From Argopecten irradians (Eukaryota; Mollusca; Bivalvia; Pectinida; Pectinidae), in assembly GCF_041381155.1 (NCBI RefSeq), contig NC_091142.1, forward strand, positions 42,623,747 to 42,687,746: DNA of 64,000 bases, read 5' to 3'. Positions within the stretch are counted from its first letter, which is position 1. Each line of letters starts with the position of its first letter. Positions 59,335-64,000 of this stretch are shown one piece after another. Under the pieces are notes generated by a model. The model saw only the letters and a list, made by a program, of their open reading frames with translations, made no database searches and was not told the origin of the DNA. The translations under genes were made by a program, and so were the position numbers.

Positions 59335-60056
59335 GGTTACGGAAAAAGTGCAAAAAATGAAAACCTAAAAATAGCAAAAGGCACTACTAGACCATAAGAA
59401 CAATGTGTCTATGAAGTTTCATGGAAATATCTCGGCTGGTTTTAGAGTTGTGCTCCGGAAACGATTCTTACACAAAAATCTGCCATTTTCAGCATTGTTT
59501 CCATGGTTACGGAAAAAGTGCAAAAAATGAAAACCTAAAAATAGCAAAAGGCACTACTAGACCATAAAAAGAATGTGTCTATGAAGTTTCGTCGAAATAT
59601 CTCTGCTGGTTTTAGAGTTATGCTCCGGAAATGAACCTGGTACAAAAATATGATATTTTCAGCAATGTTTCCATGGTTACGGAAAAAGAGCAAAAAATGA
59701 AAACCTAAAAATAGCAAAAGGCACTACTAGACCATAAGAACAATGTGTCTATGAAGTTTCATGGAAATATCTCTGCTGGTTTTAGAGTTATGCTCCGGAA
59801 ATGAACCTGGTACAAAAATATGATATTTTCAGCAATGTTTCCATGGTTACGGAAAAAGAGCAGAAAATGAAAACCTAAAAATAGCAAAAGGCACTACTAG
59901 ACCATAAGAACAATGTGTCTATGAAGTTTCGTGGAAATATCTCAACTGGTTTTAGAGTTATGCTCCGGAAACCATTCGTACGGACGGACGGACGAACGGA
60001 CGGGCGGGCGGAACCCATTTGTATATCCCCCGCCAACTTCGTTGGGCGGGGGATAA
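59335..60056. repeat. 170-bp tandem repeat (four copies) with GGACGGAC tail and hairpin
   Basis: GGTTACGGAAAAAGTGC marks unit starts at about 59,335, 59,505, 59,675 and 59,845, exactly 170 bp apart. The last unit leads into a GGACGGACGGACGAACGGAC tract (59,981-60,010) and a GC-rich hairpin CCCCCGCC...GGGCGGGG (60,027-60,052). This tail is familiar from dispersed repeats in molluscs. It appears to be nested in the pogo-like element. Confidence 0.8.
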
Positions 60057-60239
60057 TAATGCATAATAATGTCACACATTTTTACACAACATTTACAATT
60101 AAAAAATATTCTTCATTAGTAAAAATGCCCAGCCATTAATTGGCTTATGAGACACGAATGTAATAAAATTATGAACAATATATGTGAATAAAACAACATT
60201 ATCAGTTAAAGTTACATGTATAATAAGTCAAAATTACTA

Positions 60240-61360
60240 TTATAGAGATCGCCTGCTCCTCATCGCTAAAAAGATATATTTAGCAAGACTAACTTGTAAA
60301 ACATCACAATTCATTAAAAAGATAAGTTGATTATCAGAAGACATACTTTCAAAATGTTCACATAAAACAGTTACTCTATCAATTATGTAAGTTTTCCTTA
60401 AATCACAATACGCTTTACAGTTAAAAATAAAATGAACATAATGCATCCCAATTCTCCTGTAAGATATCGTTCCAGTAAAGTTTATATAACGACTTGCGTT
60501 TGTAACTATTATACGAGTTCTGTGTACGTAAGTGTACACGGTATGATAAGATACATCATAAGATATATACTACAGTTTTGTTAATGTTTAATTTATATAA
60601 AATGTTGTACACTAGTGGAAGAGGGAAAGGGTTGATATAGGCACTGCCTGTTACCCAATCCCATTGTGTATAATTTATATAAAATAAAATATTTTTAATT
60701 GAATTGATATGCAAAATAGTTCCTGCCAATTTAAGCAAGGTGAAGCAGCTGTGATGCTGATCATGAGTCGGCTTATGTCATCAAGTCAATGGTTCCGTTC
60801 TGTTATCCCAATTAATGTCTGTATATTCTAAAATTGGTCTGATATAGGAGAGATACAAAGTTCTTGGTGAGTTTCCATCTAGTTTATGTTTCAATGTTCG
60901 TAATAAGTTCTGTCTTGATGAAACTTTTTCACAAATATTAAAGATGTGATCCGACCATGATCCTTTTATTTCATCAGCTCATGAAGAAATTATCGTCATC
61001 ATCAAAGAACTCTGCATGTGTTACTGTCAGTAAAAGGTCATCATCATTATCAATACAGAGATGTGTCATCAGCAAATATTTTTATATAAGATATTACATT
61101 ATCTGTTAAGTCATTTATAAACAATAGGAAAAGAAAAGACAAAGTAATGAACCTTGCGGTACTCAAACATTTATCGGTTTTTCATTAGATTACCGGGTAA
61201 TTGATATTCGTTTATGAATATGAGTTGTTTTCTGTCAGATAAGTAGGCTTCAAACCAATCATACAGTTTACCTTTAATTCCATATTTTTTTCATCTTATA
61301 CATTAAGTTTTAATGCCTTGCTCGATCAAAAGCTTACATCACAGAAAATAGATGAAAATA
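60240..61360 (-). pseudogene. Degraded non-LTR retrotransposon (LINE) reverse transcriptase
   Basis: On the minus strand, read in shifting frames, there are VPQGS, LFLLFINDLTDN, IKIFADDTSLY (the FADD catalytic motif), further downstream RPILEYTDINWDN, and at 60,240-60,540 a C-terminal part with HFIFNCKAYCDLRK. These are the ordered motifs of a Jockey/CR1-type LINE ORF2. Several stops and frameshifts break it. It is a dead fragment. Confidence 0.65.
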
Positions 61361-62100
61361 GTGATCGATCCTATCAACAAAGGGAGGAAACATCTTCACT
61401 TATAAGAGAAACCCCTCCACTAAGTGTTTAAAAGGGTCAATTTATGATATTTCAGATCATATCTGACATTATTTGTTTCTCCTAAATATTGCCATATCAG
61501 AAGAAATCCTCTGAATTAAAGAGGAAGATTCTCATCCTTGAAAACTGAAAAAACACAGTCAAGTATAGATCAATAATAAACTGTAAATTCGACAATTCTA
61601 GTACAGATGTTATACAAAGTGTATATTAATCTAAATCTAAAAACTAAAATAAGTCAGAAAGTATAAGAAAATGATGAGACAATGAATGATCTAGTATAGT
61701 ATTTCTATTAAATATTTACACTTATAAAGCTGAGAAATAGCACAAAAATGTATAGCTTAAGACTAAGACAATAAAGTCTACAAATACAAGTCAAGTTGAT
61801 AATTTAACGTTCTATTCAAATATCATGGCAAGTATGAATTTTTCTGAAGTATGCCTCTTGACAATAACAGTTACTGATTTGCTGATCACCTACCAGGTGA
61901 GTTGATTTACCTGAGATTCACCTGTGATCTTGCACTGAGAACAATTTTGAGATAGACTATAACTCCCTATCAACACACCTTAACCCCTATGAAAACACCC
62001 CACCCTACCCAGAGTTGGTGTTCGGGGAAGACCCCCTTGATACGACACCTGTATAAACACAGGTCGTGAGCTATTATCCGTGACGGTCGGTGCAGTCAGG
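61361..62100. other. AT-rich filler inside the pogo-like element
   Basis: No frame, repeat or RNA is recognised. It includes a short palindromic stretch ACCAGGTGAGTTGATTTACC near 61,892. Confidence 0.35.
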
Positions 62101-62386
62101 TGTGACACAGGTAAACAATTACCAAGGGCCGAACACCTGTTCGACGAATGCATGGGTACATACTATGCATTTGCTCAAACGGGGATATATTTCTGTTCGA
62201 GGAATAAGGGGTATTCGACGAATAGCTGTTCGAGCTATCCGGGGTTTTGTTACATAGATTATATATAGGGAGAGACGGTCCGGGACCGTACGACCAGTTC
62301 GACGAATAGGGGGTATTCGAGGAATCCGGGTTCGAGTTAGAGGGGTTTTACTGTATTTTAATATCTGGAATGAAATAAGTATTTAC

Positions 62387-62565
62387 CGTTTTTAGCACAT
62401 GATACTGCAATATCTTCGCTGTGTCCGCAATTATTTGACCCCCAGCCATTAAAGCTGCAGTTCCATATTCGTTCAGGAAAAGGTTGTAGACAGCTTACAT
62501 CATCCATAAGAATAGGTCCCTTTCCTTGTCCATACACTGCATTTCCATAATAATTCAGTTGGTCC
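62387..62565 (-). CDS. SRCR gene, exon with second half of an SRCR domain
   Basis: The acceptor is TATATACAG, phase 2; the exon encodes DQLNYYGNAVYGQGKGPILM, then DDVSCLQPFPERIWNCSFN and GWGSNNCGHSEDIAVSCAKN; the donor is G|GTAAAT, phase 1. The ILMDDVSC, WGxxNCGHSED and VSC elements are the diagnostic second half of a scavenger receptor cysteine-rich domain. With exon 62,901-63,045 it makes one domain with six visible cysteines (group A pattern). The protein is probably secreted or membrane-anchored and used in recognition or innate immunity, as in DMBT1-like proteins; that role is inferred from the family. Confidence 0.85.
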
Positions 62566-63502
<937 letters not shown>

Positions 63503-63684
63503 CTACGAACGTGCACGTCACCCCTGCGTCCTCATTATGGCCACAGTTATTGGTCCCCCAACTTAGATGATGACAGTTAGAAATGTCAGTCACGGTGTAC
63601 CCCAGTGTACAGTTGACATTATCTAACCATATCTGACCACTTCCTTCGCCAAAATGAGCACTGCTGAACGCGGTACCACCCTTT
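63503..63684 (-). CDS. SRCR gene, exon with second half of the preceding SRCR domain
   Basis: The acceptor is TGCATTGACAG, phase 2; the peptide is KGGTAFSSAHFGEGSGQIWL, then DNVNCTLGYTVTDISNCHHL and SWGTNNCGHNEDAGVTCTFV; the donor is GTAG|GTATGT, phase 1. IWLDNVNC, WGTNNCGHNEDAGVTC are hallmark SRCR residues. It joins in frame to the exon that runs off the window at 63,918. Confidence 0.88.
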
Positions 63685-63917
63685 CTGTCAATGCAGTAGT
63701 TCGAGATTTTACAGTTAAACATATCTATGCATAAAAAAGTTAGATGGTTTGGTCCGTACAATGTATTTTTTATGGACTTTCTGGTCCGTACAATGTATTT
63801 TTTATGGACTTTCTACCGGTAATTTGTAACTCAATGACAGCCTGATTAAATTATTACTCAGTCTTAGAAGCTACTGAAGATATTTCGTAAAATGTGGTTT
63901 TACACATATAGGTTTAC
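63685..63917 (-). other. SRCR gene intron
   Basis: Intron of 233 bp with a tandem duplication of a 34-bp unit (TGGTCCGTACAATGTATTTT...) at about 63,750-63,817. Confidence 0.6.
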
Positions 63918-64000
63918 CTAAAATTGAGCATCCTACATATCACTGACGCGTCATCGTCTGTCCAAAAGTCGTCACACACAGTTCCCCAAGTACCGTTGTA
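63918..64000 (-). CDS. SRCR gene, exon with first half of an SRCR domain (cut by window edge)
   Basis: The minus strand encodes [20 protein letters not shown] then ICRMLNF and ends at AG|GTAAAC, phase 2, matching the next exon. It is the second part of an SRCR N-terminal half; its start lies beyond base 64,000. The gene continues to the right and has at least two and a half SRCR domains. Confidence 0.85.

Larger units (their letters stand above)
58484..62353. mobile_element. pogo/Tigger-like DNA transposon, non-autonomous, with nested insertions
   Basis: The left end CAGTAAAACCCCTATAACTC (then GAACAGC) and the right end reading TCGAGTTAGAGGGGTTTTAC then TG are inverted repeats, flanked by TA on both sides (58,482 and 62,354). 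This is the end structure of pogo/Tigger elements of the Tc1/mariner superfamily. Subterminal TTCGAGGAAT/GGGTATTCGA motifs occur at both ends. No transposase frame survives. The interior holds a 170-bp tandem repeat and a decayed LINE. The right end lies about 30 bp beyond the splice donor of the SRCR exon at 62,387. Confidence 0.6.

Noticed and set aside
59156..59368. A 70-codon plus-strand gene upstream of the 170-bp repeats
   Set aside because: Runs into the first repeat unit and lies inside the pogo-like element; its composition is typical of chance frames and no transposase motif is seen.

Overview
The window looks like a piece of a molluscan, probably bivalve, nuclear genome. The reasons are AT-rich intergenic DNA, spliced genes with GT-AG introns, a BEL/Pao retrotransposon, an SRCR-domain gene, a GACCTT-type dispersed repeat, a GGACGGAC-tailed repeat, and very large satellite-like tandem arrays. 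The taxon is inferred, not proven. More than half of the window (about 35 kb) is tandem repeat.

Layout. 1-25,045: four tandem arrays end to end, with periods 66, 51, 42 and 56 bp and almost no unique DNA between them. 25,190-29,883: the last two coding exons and the polyA signal of a plus-strand gene that I read as THOC5 (THO/TREX mRNA-export subunit). Both splice sites of its last intron have been turned into tandem arrays: about 12 copies of the exon-end plus 5' splice site (25,321-26,105) and about 68 copies of a 48-bp unit straddling the 3' splice site (26,299-29,590). The four upstream arrays would then lie inside one THOC5 intron of more than 25 kb. 30,051-30,487: a 24-bp array just past the THOC5 polyA signal.

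30,560-33,650: a dispersed GACCTT repeat, a possible small two-exon plus-strand gene (31,322-32,462) and an intact 280-codon minus-strand gene of unknown function (32,803-33,645), arranged tail to tail, each with a TGACGTCA (CRE) palindrome close upstream of its start. 33,700-39,760: gene-poor DNA with a foldback, a tRNA-like fragment and two tandem copies of a roughly 0.8-kb foldback element carrying the 12-mer GTGCAATATAAC. 39,762-45,744: a 36-bp array of about 166 units.

49,772-64,000: a minus-strand SRCR (scavenger receptor cysteine-rich) gene that continues past the right edge. Four well-formed exons at 62.4-64.0 kb encode two SRCR domains. A fifth, half-domain exon with a 1-nt deletion lies 12.5 kb away. 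The intervening interval holds a nearly intact BEL/Pao element (50.2-58.1 kb) and a pogo/Tigger-like element (58,484-62,353) with a degraded LINE and a 170-bp tandem repeat inside it.

The most unusual observation is the amplification of both splice sites of one intron in a presumably essential gene. Unit phase and stop codons imply that only the first donor joined to the very last acceptor yields the conserved THOC5 C terminus. Several other arrays in the window also carry an AG|GT or CAG|AGG splice-like core in every unit.
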